Source: Cupriavidus sp. UYMMa02A
GTDB taxonomy: Bacteria; Pseudomonadota; Gammaproteobacteria; Burkholderiales; Burkholderiaceae
Length of the DNA stretch: 64,000 nucleotides
Assembly: GCA_001725945.1 (NCBI GenBank)
Contig: LRMT01000043.1
Location: 62,001-126,000 of the forward strand
Direction: 5' to 3'
Shown here: piece after piece, positions 17,970 to 27,491 of the stretch
Position numbering within the stretch: position 1 is the stretch's first letter
Layout: every line of letters begins with the position of its first letter
The notes under the pieces: model-generated
The model's input: the letters and a program-made list of their open reading frames with translations, nothing else
The model's database searches: none
What the model was told of the DNA's origin: nothing
Program-made: the position numbers and the translations under genes

Positions 17970-19078
17970 TCAACCCGCCGAAACCCGCAGCTCACGCTCA
18001 CCAGCACGTACGGCACGGGTTCCACACGAATGCCCTTCCCGGGTGAGCATGGCCAGCAACCACTCGAGGTCTGGTTCCGTTGCGTACTCCAACCGGAAGT
18101 GCTTGCGCATGAGGGGCACCAGCGTGAGTTCGGCCGCACTGCCACCCGCGGGATCGAGGGTTACGAAATACATCAGCGCAAGGTCGGGTCGATAGGCTTC
18201 ATAGCCGCCGATCCCTTCGTAATCGTTGATGAAATCGCCGCAGCCGTAGAGGATCGGCTTGCCCTCATGCAGCTCGATGGCGATCGGGTGATGCGACGAA
18301 TGGCCATGTACGACGTCCACGCCGGCTGGTCGACCAGGTCACGCGCGAAACGCCGCCGCTCGGGACCCACGTCGTAGCCCCAATTCGGCCCCCAGTGGAG
18401 CGACACCACAACAACATCGCCGCTGCGGCGCTCCACGCTGATCCGGTCGCGAATGCGCTCGACGCTCGACGCGGCGCAGTCGTGCAACAGCGCAACGCCT
18501 GACCGGTTGGCAGTAGCCTCCCAGTTGGAAGGCGTGCCGGCGCTTGTCATGGCGAAGGCAAATACCAGGACGCGTCCACCATGCGGCGCGGTGAGTACGG
18601 CGGGCAGCGCAGCCTCGCGCGCATTGCACCCCGCCCCGGCAACGGCGATCCCGGCCGCCCGCAGCGATGCCAGCGTTTGCGCCAGTCCTTCGCGTCCCCA
18701 GTCCAGCACGTGGTTGTTCGCCAGCACCGCACAATTCACGCCGGCAGCGCCAAGGCAAGTGACATTTGCCGGATGCATTCTGTAGTGGATAGCCTTGCCG
18801 GGCCAGGCGTCGTCGCAGGTGGTAACGGCGGTTTCCAGATTGGCGATGCGTACGTCTGGCTGATGCCGCTCCAGTTCGGACAGTGCCTCTCCCCAGATAT
18901 AGCCGGGCGGCACCGGACGTGCGATCGCCCCGCTGCGGCGTTCGGCGAGTTCGACGTAGTCGAGCGCTGAGCGGACGAACGATTCATGCAGTATTGGCTG
19001 GCCAGGCGACGGCAGGATCTGGTCGATGCCGCGCCCGGTCATCACGTCGCCGCACAGGAACAACCGGATCGCGCTCAT
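17970..19078 (-). CDS. CapA-family (PGA_cap) metallophosphatase-like protein, one frameshift
   Basis: Protein of the poly-gamma-glutamate capsule CapA family, with a calcineurin-like fold. Motifs: LFLCGDVMTGRGID near the start, NLETAVT, ANNHVLDWG, SLHWGPNWGY and, after the shift, VVHGHSSHHPIAIEL and LYGCGDFINDYEG. One G is missing near 18330 (CAG[G]CC); with it the product is about 369 residues. The start at 19078 is chosen because the CapA motif begins there and GGAG precedes it; a longer upstream frame overlaps the beta-lactamase tail. No capB/capC neighbours, so a polyglutamate role is unsupported. Confidence 0.86.
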
Positions 19079-19178
19079 TTGGGGCTCCGTCCGGGAAACG
19101 CTTGCCCCGGCTCTCAGGCACAGGATATCCCTCCCCGGACATGCCAGGTTGAAGTCCCGTACGCATCGGCTGGCGGCG

Positions 19179-20060
19179 TCAGGCTGGTAGCGCAGCCAGG
19201 GCGATACGCGCGGCCGCCCGCGATCGTCTCGTTGCTCCACTTCGCATCCGGGGCAGGCTGCGTAAAGTAGATGGCAACGACGACCGGCGCGCCCGTCGGC
19301 GGCCATAGCACTGCGATATCGTTGCTCGTGCCGTAGTCGCCGCTGCCGGTCTTGTCGCCGATCTGCCAGCCAGCAGGCATTCCCGCCTGGATGCGCGCCG
19401 CGCCGGTGCTATTGCCGCGCAACCAGGCCTGCAACTGGCTGCGCTCTGCGGCGGGCAGCGCGCTATCCAGCGCCAGTGCCTGCAGGCTGGCTGCCATGGC
19501 CGCCGGCGTCGAGGTATCGCGCGGATCGCCGGGAATGGCTGTGTTCAGTTCAGTTTCCCAGCGGTCGAGCCGGAAGGTCCGGTCACCGATGGAACGGGCA
19601 AATTCGGTAACGGCTGCGGGCCCGCCAATGCGGCGCATCAGCAGGTTCGCGGCGCCATTGTCGCTGTACTGAATCGCGGCGGCGCACAGTTGCGCCACGG
19701 TCATGCCGTCGGCAACATGCTTCTCCGTGATCGGGGAATTGGCTACGAGGTCCTGGCGCGTGTAGCGGACATGCTGGTCGAGCAAGCCTGGCGTGGCCGT
19801 GCTGCGCTGCAGGATCGCCCCGGCCAGGATCACCTTGAACGTGCTGCACACCGGGAACCGCTCTTCCGCGCGGTACCGTACCTGGCGGCCATCGCCAGTG
19901 TGGCGCGCGATACGCCCAGGCGCCTCCGGCACTGCGCTCGAGCGCCGCCAGGCTTGCCTCGCGCGGGTTTGGATGAGCGCGCGGGACCAGCGCAAGCGGA
20001 AGCGAACGGCGCCGCGGCGGCGGCCAGCAGCAAGGTACGTCGGGATCTTGATAGGGTCAT
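19179..20060 (-). pseudogene. Class A beta-lactamase, reading frame broken at both ends
   Basis: Serine beta-lactamase of the chromosomal PenA-like type. All catalytic motifs are present: STFK (Ser70-x-x-Lys73), SDN ([10 protein letters not shown]), the omega-loop Glu in RWETELN, and KTG ([10 protein letters not shown]). The start at 20058-20060 gives a Tat-like signal ([16 protein letters not shown]) ending in ASAC. Between about 19915 and 19985 three frames must be joined ([21 protein letters not shown], then RHTGDGRQ). The tail near 19200 shifts to [10 protein letters not shown] before the stop at 19179. Six restored bases give 295 residues, the usual length. Sequencing error is more likely than decay because the core is clean. 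Preceded by mrpG on the same strand. Confidence 0.85.
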
Positions 20061-20091
20061 GGGTCGTGACGGTGAATGCCAGCCGGGCATT

Positions 20092-20510
20092 CTAACCGGC
20101 AGCTTGCTCGCCGGGTTCCACGCTTTCGGCCTGCGTGTCGGCCTCCTCGCGCCCGATGGCAGCCCAGGGGCCGCCACGCGTGCGCGGATCGACCGGCAGT
20201 TCCCGCTGGATGGCCGCCTTGGCCAGCATGTGCGCACTGATCGGCGCGGTCAGGAACAGGAAGGCCGTCACCAGCAGTTCATGCAGGCTGGCGCCCTCCC
20301 CTGTGCAACTGAAATACACGACCGAGGCGACCACCACACTGCCCACGCCAAGCGTCGTGGACTTGGTAGGGCCATGCAGCCGCATGAAACGTCCGGCAAC
20401 CGGAACAGGCCGATGGCGCCGACCAGCGTGAACAGGCTGCCGGTCAGCAGCAGCACGCAGACGACAAGTTCGGCAATGGTGCCCAGCGGGGCATCGATGC
20501 TTGCATGCAT
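20092..20510 (-). CDS. Mrp/Mnh-type cation antiporter subunit G, one frameshift
   Basis: Membrane subunit (PhaG_MnhG_YufB family) of multisubunit Na+ or K+/H+ antiporters. After the N-terminus MHASIDAPLGTIAEL come VCVLLLTGSLFTLVGAIGLFRLPD and, in the next frame, FMRLHGPTKSTTLGVG and FLTAPISAHMLAKAA; a base is missing near 20384. About 139 residues. The start at 20510 follows the mrpF stop by two bases. The partner ABCD genes are absent from this region. Confidence 0.85.
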
Positions 20511-20512
20511 GG

Positions 20513-20785
20513 CTAGTACTCGATGATGTCGCCGCGCTGCAGGTACTTGGTCAGCGCGACGGTGCCGGCGAAGCCTGTCACCGCGATCAGCAGCGCCGCC
20601 TCGAAGAACATCGCCGAGCGCAGGCCGATGCCGAGCACGACGATCACCGCGATGGCGTTGATATTGAGCGTGTCCAGCGCCACGATGCGGTCCACCAGTG
20701 CGGGCCCGCGCACCAGGCGCACGAAGGTCAGCAGGAAAGCCAGGCCCAGTATTGCCAGGCAAACCGGAATCACGATGGCAAGCAC
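20513..20785 (-). CDS. Mrp/Mnh-type cation antiporter subunit F
   Basis: Small three-helix membrane subunit (MrpF_PhaF family), 90 residues, intact. A GTG start at 20783-20785 is inferred from AAGGAG eight bases upstream; no ATG is suitable. Signature segment is RGPALVDRIVALDTLNINAIAVIV, then FFEAALLIAVTGFAGTVALTKYLQRGDIIEY. Overlaps the mrpE remnant by 16 bases and is followed at once by mrpG. Confidence 0.85.
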   Translation of the reverse strand: MLAIVIPVCLAILGLAFLLTFVRLVRGPALVDRIVALDTLNINAIAVIVVLGIGLRSAMFFEAALLIAVTGFAGTVALTKYLQRGDIIEY

Positions 20786-20982
20786 AGGAAGATCTCCTTC
20801 AATGGTGTTTCGTAGCGTGACTTGATGCGCGCCACGAGCGCCGCTTCGTCGTCCAGGTCCAGCACATGCACCAGCAGGCTGCGGCGGTCGTCGCTGAGTT
20901 CCGCGCACAGCGTGCCGGGACTCAGCGAGACGATGCTGATCAGGGCCGTGGTGGCGAGTTCGTGCTCGGCATCGAGCGGCAT
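20770..20982 (-). pseudogene. C-terminal remnant of Mrp antiporter subunit E
   Basis: About 70 residues match the C-terminal half of MrpE/PhaE (VSLSPGTLCAELSDD, VHVLDLDDEAALVARIKSRYETPLKEIF). The N-terminal membrane half, about 90 residues in the family, is missing: upstream of 20982 none of the minus-strand frames resembles MrpE, and a divergent gene begins at 21236. No mrpA-D genes follow. A deletion or rearrangement endpoint near 20985-21050 is inferred. Confidence 0.65.
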
Positions 20983-21235
20983 TCGCGCGCATTGCCTGCG
21001 GATGCGCTGGTGATCCTGCGCGAGTGGGGCCCCGTCCCCGAAGCGGCATAAGCGCCTGTCGGCAGGGCATGCTCGCTCGGCACGCGGCATGCACGCTCGG
21101 GTGTCGCATCTTTGGGACATTTTCGTTGCCAATGTGAAAACATTAACTTCATGAGGCGTCTCCCCGCGGTCACAATTGCCGGGTAACTGGAAAAACGCCC
21201 CCGGGCCCCGCACGGGTGGCCACGAAGGACCGAAC

Positions 21236-22238
21236 ATGCAAGACCTGCGAGCCATACCCATGCGCAGCTCCTGTCCCCCCGCCTGCCGTTCCGCCCGCTT
21301 GCGGCGGCGCTGGCCGCCGCCTGCCTGGGCACCGCCTGGGCACCCGCCCACGCGACCGAAGGCGGCCTGGGCCGCCCGGTCACCGGCACCAGCGTACTGC
21401 CCAATGCGGGCATCGTGGCGCCAGAGCCGATCACCGTGGTCAACCTTGGCGAGATCTACCTGAATGGTTCGATCGGCGGCGGCAGGCAGGTGCCGGTCAT
21501 CGGTCAGACTTCGCTCGGCATTGACGCGGAGATCGCGTTCACGCTGGCCACGGTCATGAAAGTCTGGGACACCGGTCCGGGCGCGTGGAATTTTGCGTCC
21601 AGCTTTACGCTGCCCTATGTGTGGACCCAGGTCGGCGCCACGTTTTCGGCTGGCCGGCTGCAGGGCCGCACGGAAGACCGCGCCTCGAACCTGTTCGATA
21701 TCACGTTTACGCCGCTGATTGCCGGCTACCACTTTTCCCAGACGGCGCATATGGCGCTGAGCCTCAACATCTGGCGCCGACCGGGCAATACGACAAGAAC
21801 GCGCTTGCCAACCCGAGCCTGAACAACTGGACCTTCATTCCGCAGGTGGCCTTCACCAAGCTGATGCCCGAGCATGGCCTCGAGTTCGACGCAGTGGCGG
21901 GCATCCAGTTCTATACCCGCAACAACGCCACCGACTACCAGAACGCGCCGCTCTTCACGCTCGATGCCATGGTGCTCAAGCGCTTTGCCAACGGCTTCGG
22001 CGCCGGCCTTGTGGCAGGCACCACCCAGCAACTCGGCAACGACAGCGGCCCGACCGCCGACCAGCTCAACGGGTTCCGCGGGCATGACTGGGCGCTGGGC
22101 CCGATCGTGACCTACGACACCAAGGTCGGCGCGAAGAGCAAGCTGTCGCTCGGCCTGCGCTGGGTCCCGACCGTGGCGAGCAAGAACCGCATCGACAGCA
22201 CCAAAACCTTCATGGGCACGGCGACGCTGGTGTTCTGA
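21236..22238 (+). CDS. Phenol-MetA-type outer-membrane protein, two frameshifts
   Basis: Predicted outer-membrane beta-barrel of the MetA-pathway phenol degradation family, often found near aromatic degradation genes and presumed to aid uptake. Start after GAAGGA. The signal peptide (LAAALAAACLGTAWAPAHA) appears after restoring a C near 21264. A missing G near 21773 (ATCTGG[G]CG) separates the N-terminal barrel (SFTLPYVWTQVGATF, LFDITFTPLIAGYHF) from the C-terminal half (FIPQVAFTKL, LGLRWVPTVASKNR). It ends in a C-terminal Phe (TATLVF), the usual outer-membrane signal. About 334 residues. Substrate unknown. Confidence 0.8.
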
Positions 22239-22347
22239 AATCGGTCGCGGGCGGCCGTCTCCTGTGTATCCTTGAGGCCTGGCGGGCCGGCGCGGCACCT
22301 CCGCGCCGGCCCGTCGGCTATTCCAGTATCCGAGGAGACAAACGCCG

Positions 22348-23775
22348 ATGAGCGACACGCTTTGCTTTCTGTCCGCCGTCGAACTGCAGGGCCGTATCCG
22401 GCGCAAGGAGATTTCGCCGGTCGAGGTGGTCCGCGCCGTGCTGGGTCGCGCCGAACGCCTGCAGCCCGAACTGAACTGCATGATCACCGTCTGCGCCGAC
22501 GAAGCGCTCGCGGCAGCCCGCTCTGCCGAACAGGCGGTGATGCACGGCGCGCCGCTGGGCCCGCTGCACGGCATTCCGTTCACCGTAAAGGACATCGTCA
22601 ATACGCGCGGGGTGCGCACGACGTTTGGCGCCGTGCCAATGCGCGACAACGTGCCGGCTGAAGATGCCGTTGCCGTCAGCCGCCTGCGTGAACAGGGCGC
22701 CATCCTCATCGGCAAGACCACCACGCCCGAGTTCGGTTCCAAGGGCATGACCGACTCGCCGCTGTTCGGGCGCACGCGCAACGCGTGGAGCGCGGAACGC
22801 ACGAGCGGCGGTTCAAGCGGCGGTGCGGCGGTGGCCGTAGCCGCCGGCATCGCCCCGCTCGCGGTCGCAACCGATGGCGGCGGCTCGACACGCATTCCGG
22901 CCGCCTGCAATGGCGTGGTCGGCATCAAGCAGAGCCAGGGCGTGATCCCGCACAGCCAGGCACAGGACCTGTTCGGCAACCAGACCTATGTCACCCCGAC
23001 GACGCGCACCGTGGCAGACACGGGCCTGATGATGCAGGCCATGGCCGGAGAGCACGCTTGCGATCCATGGTCCATCGGCGTCCCCCGGCCGGACTATGTG
23101 GATGCCGCTCAGCCGCGCGGCGACTTGCACGGCCGGCGCATCCTGTATTGCCTGGCGCCCCCGGGACGGCCGGTTTCCGCCGATGTGGCCAGCGCGTTCG
23201 ACGCCAGCCTGCAGAAGCTTGCCGCGCTCGGGGCCGAGCTGGAGCCTTTCTCCGGTGAGGGCTTCGATGTTGAGCCGATCTGGCGCGCGATCAACCATAC
23301 CGTATGGCGCACGCGCTTTGCCGATATCGTCGCCCGGCATGGCAGCGATCTCAGTCCCACCTTCGTGCGGCAGGTAGAGTCGGCCTCGCAGTTCAGCGGT
23401 GTGGAGTACCAGCAGGCCATGTTCGACCGTTCGCGGCTGTTCCTGCATGTACAGGCGCTGCTGCAGCGTGGCGACCTGCTTGCCATGCCGACGCTCATGC
23501 GCACCGCGCTGCCAATCGGCCAGGACCTGTTCGGGACCATCGACATCGATGGCACGTCATACGAAAATCTTCGGGCCAACTGGTTCCCGTGGACCATGCC
23601 GTTCAACATGACGGGCCATCCGGCCATCAGCATGCCGTGCGGGCTGGGCCGGGATGGCCTGCCTATCGGCTTCCAGCTCGTTGGGCAGTTCCGCGGCGAC
23701 GCGGAACTGCTGCGCGTTGCCGCGCTGTTCGAAGCCGCGCATGGCCTGACCGGCCAATGGCCGCCGCTGCCATGA
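22348..23775 (+). CDS. Amidase signature family hydrolase
   Basis: Cytoplasmic amidase of 475 residues, intact. The Ser-cisSer-Lys triad is visible: Lys81 (TVKDI), Ser156 (TSGGSSGGAA) and Ser180 (TDGGGSTRIPA). The substrate is not deducible; family members act on aryl and alkyl amides, carbamates or nylon-type oligomers. It is followed by a Bug receptor gene 75 bases on, so it may process an imported amide. Not GatA, since no gatB/gatC are nearby. It ends GLTGQWPPLP. Confidence 0.9.
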   Translation: MSDTLCFLSAVELQGRIRRKEISPVEVVRAVLGRAERLQPELNCMITVCADEALAAARSAEQAVMHGAPLGPLHGIPFTVKDIVNTRGVRTTFGAVPMRDNVPAEDAVAVSRLREQGAILIGKTTTPEFGSKGMTDSPLFGRTRNAWSAERTSGGSSGGAAVAVAAGIAPLAVATDGGGSTRIPAACNGVVGIKQSQGVIPHSQAQDLFGNQTYVTPTTRTVADTGLMMQAMAGEHACDPWSIGVPRPDYVDAAQPRGDLHGRRILYCLAPPGRPVSADVASAFDASLQKLAALGAELEPFSGEGFDVEPIWRAINHTVWRTRFADIVARHGSDLSPTFVRQVESASQFSGVEYQQAMFDRSRLFLHVQALLQRGDLLAMPTLMRTALPIGQDLFGTIDIDGTSYENLRANWFPWTMPFNMTGHPAISMPCGLGRDGLPIGFQLVGQFRGDAELLRVAALFEAAHGLTGQWPPLP

Positions 23776-23849
23776 CCGTCCGCCATTTCCTTCCCGTCGA
23801 ATGGCCCATGCCGTCCGGCTCCTGTCCATTGCAAGCCAGCCTTACTGCC

Positions 23850-24849
23850 ATGTCCCAAGCCTCACGCCGCAAGTTTTCGCTCTCTGTCCTGGCGCTGTCC
23901 GCCGTGACCATCGCCGCCGCCATTCCGTGCGGCGCCGCCGTGGCGGCCGACAACGCCGAGCCCATCCACATCATCGTCGGCTTGCGCCCGGCGGCGCCGC
24001 CGACAGCCTCGCACGGCTCTATGCCGAGCAGCTTCGCCAGGACGGCCAGGGCACGGTCATCGTGGAAAATCGGCCGGGGGCCTCGGCGCGGCTCGCGCTC
24101 GACTACGTCAAGCGTGCCAAGCCGGACGGCAAGACCGTATTCATCGGCCCGTCGCCGCTCTTCACCATTTTTCCGCTGACCTACAAGAAGCTCTCGTATG
24201 ACGCGGACAAGGATCTGGTCCCGGCCGCGGTGCTGACCGATGTGCCGACCGTGGTCGCCGCCGGCGTGCAGCAGCCGTACAAGACCATGAAGGAATACAT
24301 GGACTGGGCGCGCCGCAATCCTGACAAGGCCAGCCTCGGCCTGGCCACGATCGGCAGCGCGGGCCACCTCGGCACCGTCGCGCTGGGCAAGTCCGCCGGG
24401 GTTCCGATTACGCCGGCTGCTACCGGGGTGCATCGCCCATGCTCGTCGACGTCATCAGCGGCAATGTGTCGATCGGCTGGGATGCAGTGGCCAGCATGAT
24501 GCCGCTCTACAAGGGCGGCAAGCTGCAGTTCCTGGGCGTGAGCGGCACGCGGCGCGCCAAGGCGCTGCCTGAAGTGCCGACCATGAAGGAACAGGGCTTC
24601 AGCCAGTATGACTACGCTACGAGCTGGTACGGCGTATTCGTGCCCGCCGGCACCCAGCCCGATGTGCTCGCGAAGGTCGAGAAGATGTTCCTTGCCGCTT
24701 CAACGAACCCTGCCACCGCAGCCAAGCTCGAGGCACTGGGGCTCGAAGTGGTGGCGCGGCCCGGGCAGGAAGCGCGCCACCGCATCCAGATGGAACGCGC
24801 GGCGTGGAAGCCCATCGTCGAGGCAACCGGCTTCGTGGCCGAAGATTGA
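23850..24849 (+). CDS. Bug-family periplasmic receptor, two frameshifts
   Basis: TctC/Bug solute receptor. The signal peptide is SLSVLALSAVTIAAAIPCGAA. After a missing base near 23984 the family region continues (PGGAADSLARLYAEQLRQ, VIVENRPGASARLALDYVK, PDGKTVFIG). A second missing base near 24418 precedes YRGASPMLVDVISG and VPTMKEQGF. Restored length is about 333 residues. The ATG at 23850 is chosen from the signal peptide; the ribosome site is weak. Same direction as the amidase, so possibly co-transcribed. Confidence 0.85.
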
Positions 24850-24968
24850 GTCAAGCGCGGTAGTGCCCATGCCGGGCGACCCCGCTGGGGCCGCTGCGGC
24901 ATGACCTCTCGCTAGTGGATTGGTTGTGAAGCTTCAATACGTTGTATTCGTGGCTCATCCGAGCTGAG

Positions 24969-25371
24969 TTAGTCCGCCTTCATCCCCAGCGTCGTCGCCA
25001 GCGGAATCCATCGTGCACGCTCGTCGCGCACGAACTGCCCGAACGCCTCCGCCGAGCCCGGCATCGGTTGCGCGCCGATGGCATGCAGCTTGTCCTGCAG
25101 TCTTGCCGTCGGGCTCTGCCCGGGCCACGGCTTCGGCCGCGATAATGCCGCCCGCCCCACCCTTGTTGTCGACCACGATGGGCGTGCCCAGCGTGACGCT
25201 CGCATGTTGTGCCACCAGCCGCGTGATCTGGTCCGCCGCGCCGCCGGGCGGATATGGCACGACAAAGCGGATCGGCTGCGCGCGCGATTGCGCGCCGGCG
25301 GGCACGGCCATGACGGAAAGGACGGCGGCTGCCGTCAGGGCTGCCACGCGTAACGAAATTCTGGTCTTCAC
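24969..25371 (-). pseudogene. Bug-family receptor with large internal deletion
   Basis: The N-terminal third of a Bug receptor (signal peptide, QPIRFVVPYPPGGAADQITR, VVDNKGGAGGIIAAEAVA, EPDGK) is joined directly to a Bug C-terminus (LQDKLHAIGAQPMPG, FVRDERARWIPLATTLG). The roughly 190 residues that normally lie between are absent and the frame changes at the junction near 25100. GTG start at 25369-25371 after AGGAGGAG. Unlike the single-base shifts elsewhere this is a structural loss, so a true pseudogene or an assembly collapse. Divergent from the next Bug gene. Confidence 0.8.
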
Positions 25372-25471
25372 TGCTGTCTCCTCCTGTTGGTATGTAGTTT
25401 TTGCAGCGACGCCAACGACGGTTCCGGCGGCCGGCAACCGCAGCTCAGCTTAGAAGCGTGCGGGCGCTGGT

Positions 25472-25538
25472 GTCCAATATTCATTTGCGCGACAGTGATA
25501 TCGATTGGATATCGATCGGCAACAAATGAATATTGGAC
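25472..25538. promoter_or_regulatory. 16-bp perfect inverted repeat flanking duplicated GATATCGAT
   Basis: GTCCAATATTCATTTG (25472-25487) is repeated perfectly in inverted orientation at 25523-25538. The 35-base spacer contains two direct copies of GATATCGAT. It lies in the divergent gap between the deleted Bug gene and the Bug gene at 25611, and is AT-rich against the background. Probably an operator or promoter region; the binding protein is unknown. Confidence 0.6.
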
Positions 25539-25610
25539 GAATACATGCCGCTCCCCTTACCTTTGCGGCATAGACCCGTCGAAGGGCGCATCTGAATTCG
25601 AGGAGACAAC

Positions 25611-26590
25611 ATGCAGTCGATCACCAGGCGCGTAATCGCCTTCGCGGGCGTATCGATGCTTTGCGCACTCGCGCTATTGGCCACGCCGGCGCGCGCCGAG
25701 TATCCGGAACGGCCGGTCAAGCTGGTCGTGTCGTTTCCGCCGGGCAGCGGTACGGACACCAATGCACGCTACGTCGCGCGAAAGCTCGAGGAAAAGCTCG
25801 GCAAGCCGGTGGTCGTGGAGAACCGCCCCGGTGGCAACAGCTTCATTGCCGCGCAGGCGGTGGTGAGCGCCGAGCCGGACGGCTATACGCTGCTGCTGGC
25901 CAGCAACTCGCCCGTGGCCACCAATGTGGCCATGTTCCGCAAGCTGCCCTATGACCCGGTGCACGACCTGGCCCCCATTGCGCGGCTTGGCGTGGGCGCC
26001 ATGGCGCTGGTAGTGCCTGCCTCATCGTCCTACCGTGACGTGGCCGGGCTCGTCGACGCGGCGCGACGCAACCCTGGCAAGCTCAACTATGGCGGCGGCA
26101 GCGCGTCGTACCAGATCGCCACCGAACTGTTCCTGACGCGCGCGGGCGTCAAGGCCAACCACGTGCCATACAAGGCGCGGCACCGGCCCTGACCGACGTC
26201 GCCGCCGGCCAGATCGACTTCGCGTTTGCCGATTACGGCGCCACGCTGCCGCTGCTGCAGGCCGGCAAGCTGCACATCCTGGCCGTGACGAGCGACAAGC
26301 GACTGACCAGCCGACCCGATACGCCGACGCTCCAGGAAAGCGGCTTTCCCGGCTATTTCATGGTGAACTGGACCGCGGCGTTCGCGCCGGCCCGCACGCC
26401 CAAGCCGGTACTGCATAAACTGGAGCAGGCCATCGTCGAGATTTACAGCACGCGAGAATCCGCCGAGTTCCTCGCGCGCACCAACTGGGATGTCTTTGTC
26501 TCCGGCGCGGACGAACTGCGCCGCTTCCAGCTCGCGGAAATCCGCCGCTGGTCCGAGGCCGCCGAACAGGCCGGCATCCCCAAACAGTAA
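25611..26590 (+). CDS. Bug-family periplasmic receptor, one frameshift
   Basis: TctC/Bug receptor, about 326 residues after restoring a G near 26176 (AAG[G]CGC). Signal peptide VIAFAGVSMLCALALLATPARA. Family motifs: YPERPVKLVVSFPPGSGTDTN, VVVENRPGGNSFIAAQAV, PDGYTLLLASNS, ALTDVAAGQIDFAFADY and TPTLQESGFPGYF. A strong GAGGAGA site precedes the ATG. It is followed at 30 bases by a crotonase, so the receptor probably delivers an acid that is degraded as a CoA thioester. Confidence 0.88.
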
Positions 26591-26619
26591 CCAGATTTCA
26601 GAAACGGAGAGACCACAAC

Positions 26620-27416
26620 ATGGCTGACTTCCTTCGCTACGAGCAGCAGGGTCACATCGTGACCCTGACCATGAACGAGCCCGAGCGCCGCAACCCGCTG
26701 ACCGGCAATACCGCCGTCGAGGAGTTCCTGGCCGCCATCGACCGCATCCACGGCGACCGCAGCGTGCGCGCCGTCATCATCACCGGCGCGGGCACCGCGT
26801 TCTCGTCGGGCGGCAATATCCACGACATGGAACGCCAGGCTCCGGCGAGGTAAGCGGCATGGAGATCCGCCAGGACTACCGTTGCGGCATCCAGCGCCTG
26901 CCGCTGGCCCTGTTCAACCTGGAGGTGCCGGTGATTGCAGCGGTCAATGGCGCGGCCATGGGTGCAGGCCTGGACCTGACCTGCATGTGCGACATCCGCA
27001 TTGCCTCCGAGCGGGCGCAGTTCGCGGAATCGTTCGTACGGCTGGGCATCATTCCCGGCGATGGCGGTGCATGGCTGCTGCCGCGCGTGATCGGGCTGTC
27101 GCGCGCTGCCGAGATGATCTTCACCGGCGAGGCCATCAGCGCGCAGCAGGCGCTGGAGTGGAACCTGGTGTCACGCGTGGTGCCGCCCGAAGAACTGCTG
27201 CCGGCCGCGAATGCGCTGGCCGAGCGCATTGCGGTCAATCCGCCGCATGCCGTACGCCTGGCCAAGCGGCTGATGCGCGAAGGCATGCAAACGCGCCTGG
27301 ACACGCTGCTGGAGCTTTCCGCGGGCTTCCAGGCGCTTTCGCACCAGACCGCCGATCACCGCGAAGCGGTGCAGGCCTTCCTGGAAAAGCGAAAGCCGGT
27401 GTTTTCGGGTAACTGA
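26620..27416 (+). CDS. Enoyl-CoA hydratase/isomerase family protein, one frameshift
   Basis: Crotonase-fold enzyme acting on acyl-CoA thioesters. Oxyanion-hole segments are GTAFSSGGNIHDM and, after the shift, VNGAAMGAGLDL. A missing base near 26838 separates MERQA from SGEVSGMEIRQDY. Restored length is about 265 residues. The region LVSRVVPPEELLPAA and a C-terminal KRKPVFSGN are usual for the family. The usual catalytic Glu position reads IIPGDGG, a pattern of some hydratases. Probably co-transcribed with the Bug gene upstream; exact substrate unknown. Confidence 0.87.
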
Positions 27417-27491
27417 GCGGGGTGCATCAAGGGGCGGCGTGGCCGCCCTGCCCGTTCTTGTGCGCGGCGGTCAGATGGCCGCGTATATGCG

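Noticed and set aside
20866-21051. Plus-strand frame ending in ALVILREWGPVPEAA as a gene
   Set aside because: Only the last 20 residues look protein-like; the rest is antisense to the mrpE remnant. Kept only as a hint of a rearrangement.
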